A stretch of DNA of 64,000 nt, taken from positions 4,849,001 through 4,913,000 of the forward strand of contig NZ_CP084758.1 in assembly GCF_020535565.1 (NCBI RefSeq). Reading direction: 5' to 3'. Below, piece after piece: positions 26,984 to 38,788 of this stretch. The translations under genes were made by a program, and so were the position numbers. The stretch's first letter is position 1; every line of letters starts with the position of its first letter. The notes under the pieces are model-generated. The model was not told the DNA's origin. It saw nothing but the letters and a program-made list of their open reading frames with translations, and did no database searches. This DNA comes from Shinella sp. XGS7. Its GTDB lineage: Bacteria > Pseudomonadota > Gammaproteobacteria > Burkholderiales > Burkholderiaceae_C.

Positions 26984-27822
26984 TTCATGGACTTCTTGAG
27001 TTTGGGATCCAGCAGGTCGCGCACACCGTCGCCCACCAGCTGCAGGGACAGGGCCGTGAAGATGATGGCCAGGCCCGGGAACAGCACCACCCAGAAGGCC
27101 TGATGGGCATAGCTCTGGCTGCCCGCCACCATGGTGCCCCAGGTGGGAATCTCGGGCGGCACGCCCACGCCCAGAAAGGACAGGCCGGCCTCGGCCAGGA
27201 TGGCGTAGGCAAAGATGAAGGACAGCTGCACCAGCACCGGCGAGATCAGATTGGGCAGGATGTGGCGCCACAGGATCAGGGGCGTGCTCACGCCCACGGC
27301 CCGCGCGGCCTCCACAAAGAGCAGCTCGCGCAGCACCAGGGTGGAGGCCCGCACCACCCGCGCCACGCGCGGGGTGTAGACCAGCACCAGGGCCAGCACC
27401 ACATTGAACATGGAGGGCCCGAGTATGGCCACCAGGGCGATGGCCAGCAGGATGTCGGGGAAAGACATCATGGCGTCCACCAGGCGCATCAGCGGCCCGT
27501 CCAGGCGCTTGAAGAAGCCCGCCACCAGGCCCAGCAGGGTGCCCATCAGCACCGCGCCCAGGGCGGTGCCCGCGGCGATCAGCAGCGAGTAGCGCCCGCC
27601 ATGCACGATGCGGGCATAGACATCGCGGCCCAGCTCGTCGGTGCCCAGCCAGTGCGCGCCACTGGGGCCGCGCAGGCGCTCCAGCACCGCGGTGTCATTG
27701 GGGTCCACGCGGCCGAAGAGCTCGGCCCCCAGGGCCAGCACCGTGATGAGGCTGAGCACCAGCAGGGCGAAGAGCACGATGCGCCGGCGCAGCAGCAGTT
27801 TCAGAGCCAGGGGCAGCTTCAT
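26980..27822 (-). CDS. Dipeptide ABC transporter permease DppC-like
   Basis: Inner-membrane permease of 280 residues. A first helix near residues 15-35 is followed by the periplasmic HWLGTDELGRDVYARIVHGGRYSLLIA motif typical of DppC, then about five more helices and the EAA loop EAARAVGVSTPLILWRHILPNLISPV. ATG 27822 overlaps the dppB stop by four bases. Confidence 0.94.
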
Positions 27823-28760
27823 ACCTTCACCCGCGGATCGAACACCATATAGAGCAGGTCGATCAGGAAATTGATCAGCACATAGATGGCGGCGATCACC
27901 AGGAGCGCGCCCTGGATCACCGGGTAGTCGCGGCGCAGCACCGCGTTCACCACCAGATTGCCCACGCCGGGCAGGCCGAACACCGTCTCGGTGATCACGG
28001 CGCCACCGATCATCAGGGCCACGGTCTGGCCCAGCACGGTGACGATGGGCACCAGGGCATTGCGCAGCGCATGCTTGAACACCACCACGCCCTCGGGCAG
28101 GCCCTTGGAACGGGCGGTGCGCACATAGTCCTCGCCCAGCACGTCCAGCATGGAGGCGCGGGTGAAGCGGATGATCAGGGCCGAGTTCAAGAGGCCCAGC
28201 ACCAGGGCCGGCAGCACCAGGGCATGCAGGCGCTGGCCCAGCGGTGCGCCCGGCTCGCCATAGCCCGAGACCGGGAACCAGCCCAGGGACACCGCGAAGA
28301 GCTGGATCAGCACCAGGCCCAGCCAGAAGCTGGGGATGCTGGCGCCCAGCATGGCAATGCCGGTGAAGCACTGGTCCACCAGGCGGCCGCGGAACACGGC
28401 CGAGACCACGCCGCAGGGCACGCCGATCAGGGCCGCCACCGCCACCGCCATCAGGGCCAGCAGCAGGGTGGGCTCGGCGCGCTCCCACAGGGCCTGGGTC
28501 ACGGGGCGCTGCAGAAAGATGGAGTCGCCCAGATTGCCCTGGGCCAGCTCGCGCAGCCAGTAGGCAAACTGCAGGGGCAGGGGCTGATCCAGGCCGTACT
28601 GCACGCGCACCCGCGCGATGTCGGCCGGCGTGGCCTGGTCGCCCAGCAGCACCGCCACCGGATCACCGGGCGCGGCGCGCGTCAGCAGGAACACCAGCAC
28701 GGCGACGATGGCCATCACCACCGCCATGCCGCCCAGGCGGGAAAGCAGGTACTTCAACAT
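27819..28760 (-). CDS. Dipeptide ABC transporter permease DppB-like
   Basis: Inner-membrane permease of 313 residues, beginning MLKYLLSRLGGMAVVMAIVAVLVFLLTRAAPGDP as is typical of DppB. There is a conserved Y/F-G-L-D-Q-P-L-P block, five further membrane helices, and an EAA loop (DYVRTARSKGLPEGVVVFKHALRNALVPIVTVLG). It lies 18 bp after the receptor gene and overlaps dppC. Confidence 0.94.
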   Translation of the reverse strand: MLKYLLSRLGGMAVVMAIVAVLVFLLTRAAPGDPVAVLLGDQATPADIARVRVQYGLDQPLPLQFAYWLRELAQGNLGDSIFLQRPVTQALWERAEPTLLLALMAVAVAALIGVPCGVVSAVFRGRLVDQCFTGIAMLGASIPSFWLGLVLIQLFAVSLGWFPVSGYGEPGAPLGQRLHALVLPALVLGLLNSALIIRFTRASMLDVLGEDYVRTARSKGLPEGVVVFKHALRNALVPIVTVLGQTVALMIGGAVITETVFGLPGVGNLVVNAVLRRDYPVIQGALLVIAAIYVLINFLIDLLYMVFDPRVKV

Positions 28761-28778
28761 GGGGCTGCCGGGCGGGGG

Positions 28779-30344
28779 TCAGGGCTTGACGCTGGTGTTC
28801 CAGAAGAAGGGCCAGGCCGCGGGCTGGTAGTTCTGCAGGGCCGGGCTGCGCGCCGAGAGGCTGGCGAACTTGCCCACGTTCACATAGGGTACTTCCTCGT
28901 AGACCACCTGCTGCACCTTGGCCCAGAGCTGGCCGCGCTTGACCGGATCGGCCTCGCGGTTGAAGGCTTCCAGGGCCGCCGTCTTGGCCGGGCTGCTCCA
29001 CCAGCCCGGTGCGCCCTCGCCCAGCTGGGGCGGCGAGAGCATGGGCTCGGGGAACTGGCCGGAGTGGGTGATGTACAGATCCCAGAGCTTGGGCTCGCCG
29101 CGGCGCTGCACCAGGGTGGCCCAGTCCACCACCACCAGCTCGGCCTTGAGCCCGGCGCGCTTGAACTGCTCGGCCATCAGCAGGGCCATGTTGTAGTGGA
29201 AGTCGTACTGGCGGCTGGTCAGCACGCGGATCGCCTCGCCCTTGTAGCCGGCCTTCTCGGCCAGCTCCTTGGCCAGACGGGCATTGCGCTGGTTGTATTT
29301 CTCGGCGCCGGCCGTCGAGTAGAAGGGCGAGCCCTTGGGGAAGTGGTTGGGCTCGGCGCTGAAGAAGCGGGTGTCGCCAAAGCCGGCGGCCAGCATCTCG
29401 CCCGGCCCCATGGCCGTCTGCACCGCCTGGCGCAGCGCGGCATTGGCCAGCACGCCCTCCTTGGTGTTGAAGACGATGTAGGGGAAGCCGAAGGACGGGG
29501 TCATGATGGGCACGGTCTTGCCCGGCGCCTTCTCCAGCCGCGCCATGGCCTCCACCGGCAGCAGGTCGGCATAGTGGTACTGGCCGGCCAGGGCGCCTTC
29601 CACCCGGGTATTGGCATTGGGCACGGGCACGAAGCGCAGTTCCTCGATCAGGGCCTCGCGCCGGCCGCCATAGCCGTTGGCCGGCTCCTTGCGTGCGCTG
29701 TACTGATCGAAGCGGCTCAGCAGCACATACTGGTCGGGACGGCGCTCCTTGAAGCGGTAGGGGCCGGTGCCCACGAAGTCCTTGAGCGGGCTGGCAATCG
29801 CCTCCTTGGCCATGATGGCCGCCATGCCCGTGGGCAGGGCCAGCTGGGCCACCAGGGGCGCGTAGGGGTTCTTGAGCGTGAGCTCCAGCTCCAGCGGACC
29901 CAGGGCCTTGATGCCGGCCAGCTCGCGCGCCACGGCCTTGCCGCGCGGCGCGTTGTCCATCCAGCGCTGCAGGCTGGCCACCACGTCCTCGGCATTCAGC
30001 TCGCGGCCGTTGTGCAGCTTCACGCCCTTGCGCAAGGTGATGCGGTAGCTCTTGCCATCGGCCGAGACCTTGGGCAGGGCTTCGGCCAGCATGGGCACCA
30101 GCTGCCACTTGGCATCGAAGGTGTAGAGCGGCTCGAACACATGCTGCATGATGGTCCCCACCAGATCGGCGGTGGAGGCCATGGGGTCCAGGGTCTGGGG
30201 CTCGGCCACCATGGCCAGCGTGGCATGGCTGCCCCCCTGGGCCAGGACCGGCTGGGCCAGGCCCGCCGACAGGCTCAGCAGCGAGGCTGCCAGGGTCTTG
30301 AGCAGAAGCTGGCGCCGTGGCGGTGCCGGGTGAGCTGAACGCAT
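28779..30344 (-). CDS. Periplasmic peptide/opine-type substrate-binding protein (SBP_bac_5)
   Basis: Receptor of the importer, 521 residues with an export signal (MRSAHPAPPRRQLLLKTLAASLLSLSAGLAQPVLAQ); the RRQLLL stretch also resembles a Tat signal. Family features are AEPQTLDPMASTADLVGTIMQHVFEPLY, SADGKSYRITLRKGVKLHNGRELNAEDVVASLQRWM and the GTGPYRFKERRPDQYVLL block. GGAGG seven bases before ATG 30344 fixes the start. Peptides, N-acyl or D-amino-acid derivatives are plausible ligands given the operon (inference). Confidence 0.92.
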   Translation of the reverse strand: MRSAHPAPPRRQLLLKTLAASLLSLSAGLAQPVLAQGGSHATLAMVAEPQTLDPMASTADLVGTIMQHVFEPLYTFDAKWQLVPMLAEALPKVSADGKSYRITLRKGVKLHNGRELNAEDVVASLQRWMDNAPRGKAVARELAGIKALGPLELELTLKNPYAPLVAQLALPTGMAAIMAKEAIASPLKDFVGTGPYRFKERRPDQYVLLSRFDQYSARKEPANGYGGRREALIEELRFVPVPNANTRVEGALAGQYHYADLLPVEAMARLEKAPGKTVPIMTPSFGFPYIVFNTKEGVLANAALRQAVQTAMGPGEMLAAGFGDTRFFSAEPNHFPKGSPFYSTAGAEKYNQRNARLAKELAEKAGYKGEAIRVLTSRQYDFHYNMALLMAEQFKRAGLKAELVVVDWATLVQRRGEPKLWDLYITHSGQFPEPMLSPPQLGEGAPGWWSSPAKTAALEAFNREADPVKRGQLWAKVQQVVYEEVPYVNVGKFASLSARSPALQNYQPAAWPFFWNTSVKP

Positions 30345-30360
30345 CTTGCTGACCTCCGAA

Positions 30361-30375
30361 TGAAAATAGATTTCA
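30361..30375. promoter_or_regulatory. TGAAA-N5-TTTCA palindrome, candidate RpiR operator 1
   Basis: TGAAAATAGATTTCA, a perfect 5-bp inverted repeat with 5-base spacer, 17 bases upstream of the binding-protein start. Its size and layout match operators of RpiR-type regulators, and such a regulator is encoded in the same operon. Confidence 0.75.
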
Positions 30376-30444
30376 ATTTCGGCAACGATATGCGGGCTCA
30401 TCGGGCTTTTCACTAGAGAAAACCCGCTGTTTCTCCAAATTTAC

Positions 30445-30459
30445 TGAAATACACTTTCA
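30445..30459. promoter_or_regulatory. TGAAA-N5-TTTCA palindrome, candidate RpiR operator 2
   Basis: TGAAATACACTTTCA, same arms and spacing as operator 1 and 22 bases upstream of ridA. The two centres are 84 bases apart, eight helical turns, so a regulator could bridge them. Between them lies GAGAAA (30416-30421)/TTTCTC (30430-30435), another inverted repeat. Confidence 0.75.
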
Positions 30460-30480
30460 TACCTTCAACAGGAGACCCTC

Positions 30481-30870
30481 ATGCCTCTGGAATATCTGGG
30501 CGCCCCGCCCGTCGCCTCCGACCAGCAAGCCCGCCCCTTCTCCCCCGCGGTGCGGGCCGGTGATTTCGTCTATGTGTCCGGTCAGGTGCCAGCCAATGCC
30601 CAGGGCGAGATCATCACCGGCGGCATCGAGGCCCAGACCCATCAGGTGATGGCCAATCTGAAGGCCGTGCTGGCCCTGGCCGGCTGCGCCCTGGACGATG
30701 TGTGCAAGAGCACGGTGTGGCTGGACGACGCACGCGACTTCGGCGCCTTCAACCGCGTCTACATGAGCTACTTCCCGAACGGCAAGCCCGCCCGCTCCAC
30801 CACCGAGGCCCGCCTGATGGTGGACGCCAAGGTGGAGATCGATGTGGTGGCCTACAAGCCCAAGAACTGA
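30481..30870 (+). CDS. ridA: RidA-family enamine/imine deaminase
   Basis: Hydrolyses reactive enamine or imine intermediates produced by PLP dehydratases. The protein has 129 residues of the YjgF/YER057c/UK114 fold. Key residues are GDFVYVSGQVP, VFNR-like FNRVYMSYFPNGKPARSTTEARLM containing the ligand-binding Arg, and VEIDVVAYK. AGGAGACCCTC precedes the ATG. It is divergent from the D-amino-acid operon and likely shares its operators, consistent with detoxifying the product of the PLP enzyme. Confidence 0.93.
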   Translation: MPLEYLGAPPVASDQQARPFSPAVRAGDFVYVSGQVPANAQGEIITGGIEAQTHQVMANLKAVLALAGCALDDVCKSTVWLDDARDFGAFNRVYMSYFPNGKPARSTTEARLMVDAKVEIDVVAYKPKN

Positions 30871-30941
30871 TCCCACCCCCTACCGGCTGCGCCGGCCCCC
30901 TCGAGTGGGGCAGCGCCGGCCGCCCGGCAAAGCCGGATCGG
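30871..30941 (-). repeat. Dispersed GC-rich repeat, copy 4 (inverted, diverged)
   Basis: Read on the minus strand it shows GATCCGGCTTTGCCGGGC, a degraded CTCGAGGGGGCC core, then GGCGCAGCC and GGTAGGGGGTGGGA. It starts directly after the ridA stop. It is the only copy in this orientation. Confidence 0.65.
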
Positions 30942-30981
30942 CGCCGCTCGCGTGGCAAGGCAATCCTGGCAGGCCTGAGGC

Positions 30982-31581
30982 TCAGGCGCCGAAGGGCGTG
31001 GGCTCGGTCGGGGTCTTGGGCAGTTGGGCCCAGCGCGCGCTGCCGATCTCGTAGAGCAGGCTGGGCGCCTGGCCCGGCACATCGGCGAGCGAGCCCTTGA
31101 GCAGCAGACCCAGACGCTCCAGGGTCTTGCGCGAAGGCGTGTTGGCCGGCTGCACCACGGCGCGCACCGCGCCCGCCTGCAAAGACTCGAAGGCCAGGCC
31201 CAGGGCGGCCTGGGCCATCTCCGAGGCATAGCCCTGCCCCCAGTGCTGGGGCTGGAAGCGGAAGTAGAGATACAGGCCCGGCTGGCCGGCGATGGGCCGG
31301 TGCATGATGCCGCCCAGGCCGATCAGCTCCTCGGGCTGCTCGCGCAGCGCAATCGCCCAGTAGCCGAAGCCCTGGCTCTGCCAATGCGCCTGCCAGCCCT
31401 GCAGCAGTTCCACCGCGGCCTCGCGCGAGGACAGGGGACCCGCGGGGCTGAAGCGGTTGCATACCGGATCGGTGTGCAGGGCGTAGACCGCGTCCAGATC
31501 CGTCTCGCGCGGGGCGCGCAGGCACAAGCGGCGGGTCTCCAGCAACTGGCTTTGCGCCAGCAATTCCTCTCGCAACAGCAT
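30982..31581 (-). CDS. GNAT-family N-acetyltransferase (RimJ/RimL-like)
   Basis: Acetyl-CoA-dependent acetyltransferase of 199 residues, type Acetyltransf_3. N-terminal LLETRRLCLRAPRETDLDAVYAL is the usual start of this group; the acetyl-CoA loop is QHWGQGYASEMAQAALGLAFE and the later VVQPANTPSRKTLERLGLL is conserved. The natural substrate (ribosomal protein N-terminus or small molecule) cannot be told. It is convergent with ridA across repeat copy 4. Confidence 0.88.
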   Translation of the reverse strand: MLLREELLAQSQLLETRRLCLRAPRETDLDAVYALHTDPVCNRFSPAGPLSSREAAVELLQGWQAHWQSQGFGYWAIALREQPEELIGLGGIMHRPIAGQPGLYLYFRFQPQHWGQGYASEMAQAALGLAFESLQAGAVRAVVQPANTPSRKTLERLGLLLKGSLADVPGQAPSLLYEIGSARWAQLPKTPTEPTPFGA

Positions 31582-31777
31582 CCGTTCGGCCTCCAGGGCG
31601 AGCTTGTTCGGTTCGCGCTTCTTTTACGGGGATAGAGATCAGGGTTTTACCTCATCTCGCCCTCCCTCAGGAGCCGCAAAGCCCCCTCGCTCGGGCGTAT
31701 GCCCGGCGGCCCCTGCCAAAAGCTGCACAAAGCGCCCGGCTTGGACGGCGTCAGCCGGGCTTGCATCGCCGGCCATA

Positions 31778-31797
31778 TACTGTATAAAAATACATAT
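31778..31797. promoter_or_regulatory. LexA (SOS) box upstream of imuA
   Basis: TACTGTATAAAAATACATAT matches the classical TACTGTATATATATACAGTA LexA consensus at most positions, including CTGT and ATACA. It lies 75 bases before imuA in the A+T-rich part of the 290-base gap, where the local -10-like TATAAA overlaps it. Damage-induced expression of the cassette is expected. Confidence 0.85.
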
Positions 31798-31871
31798 ATT
31801 GATCGCCAGAAGCCGCCCCGCCTCGGACCTGGCCGCCAGCCCATCCCCGCCCTCCCCATCCTGCTTCGCCC

Positions 31872-32696
31872 ATGCTCACCGATGCTGATTCCGACCGGCA
31901 GGCCCCCGCCTCCGCGGCCGCCAGCCTGCTCCAGGGCCCCCTGGGCCGGGCGCTGTGGCGCGGCTCGGAGCTGGCCGGCGGTCCGACCAGCGCCTGGTCC
32001 AGCGGTTTTGCCGCGCTGGATGCCGTGCTGCCCGGTGGCGGCTGGCCGGCGCAGGCGCTCAGCGAGATCCTGCAGCCCCGCCCCGGCGTCTGCGAGTTCC
32101 GCCTGCTGGGCCCCGCCCTGGCGCCGGCCCTGGCCGGCGGGCGCCCCCTGCTGCTGATCAACCCGCCCTTCACGCCTCATCTGCCCGGCCTGGCGGCCTG
32201 GGGGCTCGCGCCGCGCCAGTTGCTCTGGCTGGCACCCGCCACACCGCTGCAAGCGCTCTGGACCCTGGAGCAGGCGCTCAAGTCCAATGCGGCCGGCGCC
32301 CTCATGGCCTGGCTGCCCGAGGCCCGGCCCGAGCAGCTGCGCCGCCTGCAGGCCTGTGCCCTGGGCGCCCATGCGCCCTGCTTTGTGTTCCGCCCGGAGG
32401 CCGTGGCCGCCCAGTCCTCGGCCGCACCGCTGCGCCTGCTGCTCCGGCCGGAAGCCGGCTGGACGCTGGCGCTGCGCCTGCTCAAGCGCCGCGGCCCCGC
32501 CCTGGCCGCCCCGCTGCGCCTGCGCGCCGTGCCCCCGGCCCTGGAGCCCCTGCTCTCGCAGCGCCTGCTGCAGGACGAGCCGCTGCCGCTGCCGCTGGCC
32601 ACGCCAACCCCCATCACCCTACCCGCCCCGGAGTCCCGCGATGTCCTCGCCGCACTGGCTCGCCCTGCTCGCCACGCCCAGGGACTCGGGGTCTGA
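31872..32696 (+). CDS. imuA: ImuA, SOS mutagenesis cassette protein
   Basis: RecA/SulA-related accessory factor of DnaE2-dependent translesion synthesis, 274 residues. It has the ImuA features WRGSELAGGPTSAWSSGFAALDAVLPGGGWPAQALSEIL and LPGLAAWGLAPRQLLWL. The usual ATP-binding loop of RecA is not preserved, as in other ImuA proteins. No strong ribosome-binding site precedes the ATG. It follows a LexA box and its 3' end overlaps imuB by 56 bases, more than is usual. Confidence 0.88.
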   Translation: MLTDADSDRQAPASAAASLLQGPLGRALWRGSELAGGPTSAWSSGFAALDAVLPGGGWPAQALSEILQPRPGVCEFRLLGPALAPALAGGRPLLLINPPFTPHLPGLAAWGLAPRQLLWLAPATPLQALWTLEQALKSNAAGALMAWLPEARPEQLRRLQACALGAHAPCFVFRPEAVAAQSSAAPLRLLLRPEAGWTLALRLLKRRGPALAAPLRLRAVPPALEPLLSQRLLQDEPLPLPLATPTPITLPAPESRDVLAALARPARHAQGLGV

Positions 32697-34020
32697 GCCG
32701 GCCGCCGGCACCGGGCCGGCGGTGGCCAGCGCGCGGGCGGCCCAAGCCGTCCGGGTGGCCGAGCACGAGGCCGCCCTGCGCGCCCTGGGCTGGTGGGCGC
32801 TGCAGTTCACGCCCCGCGTGGCGCGGCTGGAAGAAGCCGTGGTGCTGGAGGTGGGCGCCAGCCTGCGCCTGTTCGGCGGCGCCCAGCGCCTGCACCGGCG
32901 CCTATGGCGCGAGGCCCGGGCCCTGGGCCTGAGCGGCATGGCCTGGGCCCCCACCAGCCTGGGCGCCCTGGCCCTGGCCCGCGCCGGCCAGCACGAGGGC
33001 CTGGCCCGCCCCCTTGATGAGCTGCTGGACGCCCTGCCCCTGGCCTGCCTGAGCGCGGCCCAGACCCACCGCGCCATGCTGCTGCGCCTGGGCTGCCGGC
33101 GCCTGGGCCAGCTGCGCGCCCTGCCGCGCCGCGCCCTGGGTAGGCGCTTTGGCGATGGCCTGCTGCTGGCCCTGGACCGGGCCTATGGCCACAGTGCCGA
33201 GGCCCATGTCTGGCTGCAGCTGCCCGAGCGCTTCGAGGCGCGGCTGGAGCTGCCTTTTCGCATCGAGCATGCCCCGGCCCTGCTGCACTACGCCGAGAGC
33301 CTGCTGCGCCAGCTCTGCGGCTGGCTGGCCGCGCGCCAGGCGGGCGTCAAGCGGCTCACCCTGGCCTGGCAGCACGACGCCATGCGCGGCCGCGATGTGA
33401 GCCGGGATGGCGCCCTGCAACTCGGCACCGCCGAGCCCACGCGCGAGCTGCGCCATCTGAGCCGCCTGCTGGGCGAGCATCTGGCGCGCCTGGAGCTGGC
33501 CGCGCCGGTGGGCGAGCTGAGCCTGCGCGCCGACGAGATCATGCTCAAGCCCGAGCAGGCGGCCAGTCTGCTGCCCAGCTCGCCCGACGAAGCCACCGAA
33601 GCCCTGCCCCAGCTGCTGGAGCGGCTCTCGGTGCGCCTGGGACCGGCCCAGGTGCGCGCCGGCCAGCTGCTGGAAGACCATCGCATGGAGCTGATGCAGC
33701 GCTGGCAGCCCTGGCCCGGCCCCGCCCGGCCGGCCGCCGCGCGGCCAGCGCTTTACCCCCAGCCCGCCTGGCTGCTGGAGCCGCCCCTGCGCCTGGACGC
33801 GCCGCGCAGCCAGCCCCGCTATCTGGGCCAGCCCCTGCAGCTGCTGAGCCGGCCGCAGCGCGTGGAGGGCGGCTGGTGGGCCGGCCAGGCCGGCGGCCCG
33901 GGCCTGGTGCAGCGCGACTATGTGCTGGCGCAGAGCGCGCAGGCGGGGCTCTTGTGGATCTTCCAGCAGCGGCTTTCGGGCGAGGAGTCGGCCTGGTTTC
34001 TGCACGGCGTCTTCGCATGA
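32641..34020 (+). CDS. imuB: ImuB, Y-family polymerase-like protein of the mutagenesis cassette
   Basis: Catalytically inactive Y-family relative that links DnaE2 to the beta clamp. It has 459 residues from ATG 32641, preceded by GGAGTCCCGCG. WWALQFTPRVARLEEAVVLEVGASLRLFGG replaces the palm of active polymerases and lacks the catalytic acidic triad. The little-finger region and C-terminal extension follow (PRYLGQPLQLLSRPQRVEGGWW, ending in QRLSGEESAWFLHGVFA, the conserved ImuB tail). It sits between imuA and dnaE2. Confidence 0.9.
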   Translation: MSSPHWLALLATPRDSGSEPAAGTGPAVASARAAQAVRVAEHEAALRALGWWALQFTPRVARLEEAVVLEVGASLRLFGGAQRLHRRLWREARALGLSGMAWAPTSLGALALARAGQHEGLARPLDELLDALPLACLSAAQTHRAMLLRLGCRRLGQLRALPRRALGRRFGDGLLLALDRAYGHSAEAHVWLQLPERFEARLELPFRIEHAPALLHYAESLLRQLCGWLAARQAGVKRLTLAWQHDAMRGRDVSRDGALQLGTAEPTRELRHLSRLLGEHLARLELAAPVGELSLRADEIMLKPEQAASLLPSSPDEATEALPQLLERLSVRLGPAQVRAGQLLEDHRMELMQRWQPWPGPARPAAARPALYPQPAWLLEPPLRLDAPRSQPRYLGQPLQLLSRPQRVEGGWWAGQAGGPGLVQRDYVLAQSAQAGLLWIFQQRLSGEESAWFLHGVFA

Positions 34021-34035
34021 ACGACCGGGGGCTCC

Positions 34036-37209
<3,174 letters not shown>

Positions 37210-37304
37210 AGGCCGGGGCAGCGCCGGGCTCCAACGCCTTGGGGATGGTGCGCGCGCGCCAGGCGCCTAGCATCGGCCCACCCCCACTGGCGTTGGAGTG
37301 TGCG

Positions 37305-38105
37305 ATGGACTATCCCGGCCGTGTGATCAAGCAGGGCGAGCAGGACGCCGCCCTGGTCAAGGCGCTCAAGCGCCAGCTCAACCAGGCCCTGGCTTTGCAA
37401 GCGGGCGATGAGGGCCTGCAGCCCCTGGACGAGGCCAACCCCAATTTCGGTCCGAACATGAAGCAGGCGGTGCGCCTCTTCCAGGCCCGCCATGTCGATG
37501 CCCAGGGCCGGCCGCTCAAGGCCGATGGCGAGATCGGTGCCATCACCTGGTCCGTGCTCTTTCGCCAGCAGGCCGCGCCCGGCCCGCAGGTGAGCCACGA
37601 CGCCCTGCTGGCCCGGGTGCTGCAGATCGCCGGCGCCGAGTGCGATCGCGGCGTGCGCGAGATCCCGCCCAATTCCAACCGCGGCCCCGATGTCGAGAAA
37701 TACCTGGCCAGCACCGGCCTGGGCGGCGGCTTCCCCTGGTGCTGCGCCTTCGTCTACTGGTGCTTCGAGCAGGCGGCCCAGGCCCTGCAGCGCGGCAACC
37801 CCATGCTGCGCACCGCCGGCTGCCTGGCGCACTGGAGCGGCGCTCAGGCCCGCGGCGCACGCCGCATCCTGCGCCAGCAGGCCCTGGCCGACCCGGGCCT
37901 GATCCAGCCCGGCATGATCTTCATCATGGACTTCGGCGGCGGTGCCGGCCACACCGGCCTGATCGAGCGCGTGGGCGGCGGCCTGATCGAGACCATTGAA
38001 GGCAACACCGACGCCAGCAAGACCCGCGAGGGCGGCGGCGTCTACCGCCTCACGCGCAAGCTGCTGGACATCAACAAGGGCTTCATCGACTACGGCGGGC
38101 TCTGA
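37305..38105 (+). CDS. Peptidoglycan-binding plus CHAP-like cysteine hydrolase, no signal peptide
   Basis: Protein of 266 residues, probably a cell-wall amidase/endopeptidase. Residues 1-95 resemble a peptidoglycan-binding_1 domain (NPNFGPNMKQAVRLFQARHVDAQGRPLKADGEIGAITWSVLF). The C-terminal part has a CHAP-like catalytic layout: Cys in GFPWCCAFVYWCFEQAA (about 140), His in GAGHTGLIERVGGG (about 222), then ETIEGNTDASKTREGGGVYR. ATG 37305 is preceded by GGAG. There is no signal peptide, so export would need lysis or a dedicated machine. It overlaps the convergent membrane-protein gene by 16 bases. Confidence 0.8.
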   Translation: MDYPGRVIKQGEQDAALVKALKRQLNQALALQAGDEGLQPLDEANPNFGPNMKQAVRLFQARHVDAQGRPLKADGEIGAITWSVLFRQQAAPGPQVSHDALLARVLQIAGAECDRGVREIPPNSNRGPDVEKYLASTGLGGGFPWCCAFVYWCFEQAAQALQRGNPMLRTAGCLAHWSGAQARGARRILRQQALADPGLIQPGMIFIMDFGGGAGHTGLIERVGGGLIETIEGNTDASKTREGGGVYRLTRKLLDINKGFIDYGGL

Positions 38106-38629
38106 GCCGGCGCCGCGCTGCGCGCGCGGCGCCACATCCGCCAGATCGTCAGGCTGTTGACCCCGGCCACCACCAGCTCCAGCAAGGTGCCGCCCACCGA
38201 GCCCACCAGCACATTGTTGAGCACCCAGCACAGGGTGCCGGCCAGCATCAGCAGGCGCATGGGCAGGCCCTGCAGCAGAAACAAGGCCACGCTGCCCAGG
38301 CTGGACGCCAGCAAGGGCAGCAGGGACAGCCAGCCCGCAAACAGCCACCAGCCCAGCGCGGCATTCAGCGCCAGGTAGACCCCGGCCAGGGCCGGCGAGC
38401 GCCAGCGCAGCGCCACCAGGGCGCGCGAGAGCGAGACCAGGGACGAGGCCACAGCCGTGGGCTGGCCCAGCAGCCAGAAGTGCAGCACATAGGCCAGGCA
38501 CTCCAGGGCCATCAGCTGCTTGAAACGCCGGTCATCCGTCTGCAGAAAGCAGCCCACGCCCGCCACGAATGCGGCATAGCCCAGCCACTGGGCGGGCGAG
38601 AGGAGCAGGGACATCAGTTCGGGATTCAT
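38090..38629 (-). CDS. YgjV-family inner membrane protein
   Basis: Membrane protein of 179 residues with about six hydrophobic segments. The pattern AQWLGYAAFVAGVGCFLQTDDRRFKQLMALECLAYVLHFWLLGQPTAVASSLVSLSRALV is that of the YgjV family, whose function is not established. C-terminal VGGTLLELVVAGVNSLTIWRMWR is also conserved. Convergent with the hydrolase gene. Confidence 0.85.
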   Translation of the reverse strand: MNPELMSLLLSPAQWLGYAAFVAGVGCFLQTDDRRFKQLMALECLAYVLHFWLLGQPTAVASSLVSLSRALVALRWRSPALAGVYLALNAALGWWLFAGWLSLLPLLASSLGSVALFLLQGLPMRLLMLAGTLCWVLNNVLVGSVGGTLLELVVAGVNSLTIWRMWRRARSAAPAQSPP

Positions 38630-38788
38630 GGTGGGCCGGCGTGCGCGGCGGCATTGTCGCCGCGCACGCCGGGGCGCTCGTCCGGGTGGTCGCGCGGGGC
38701 AGTTATGCTGGCCCCGAACGCAAGGCCTTCAAGACCCGCGGGATCTTGAAGCCCAGCAAGACCTGTCACCTCAACCGGGAGATGCTCG

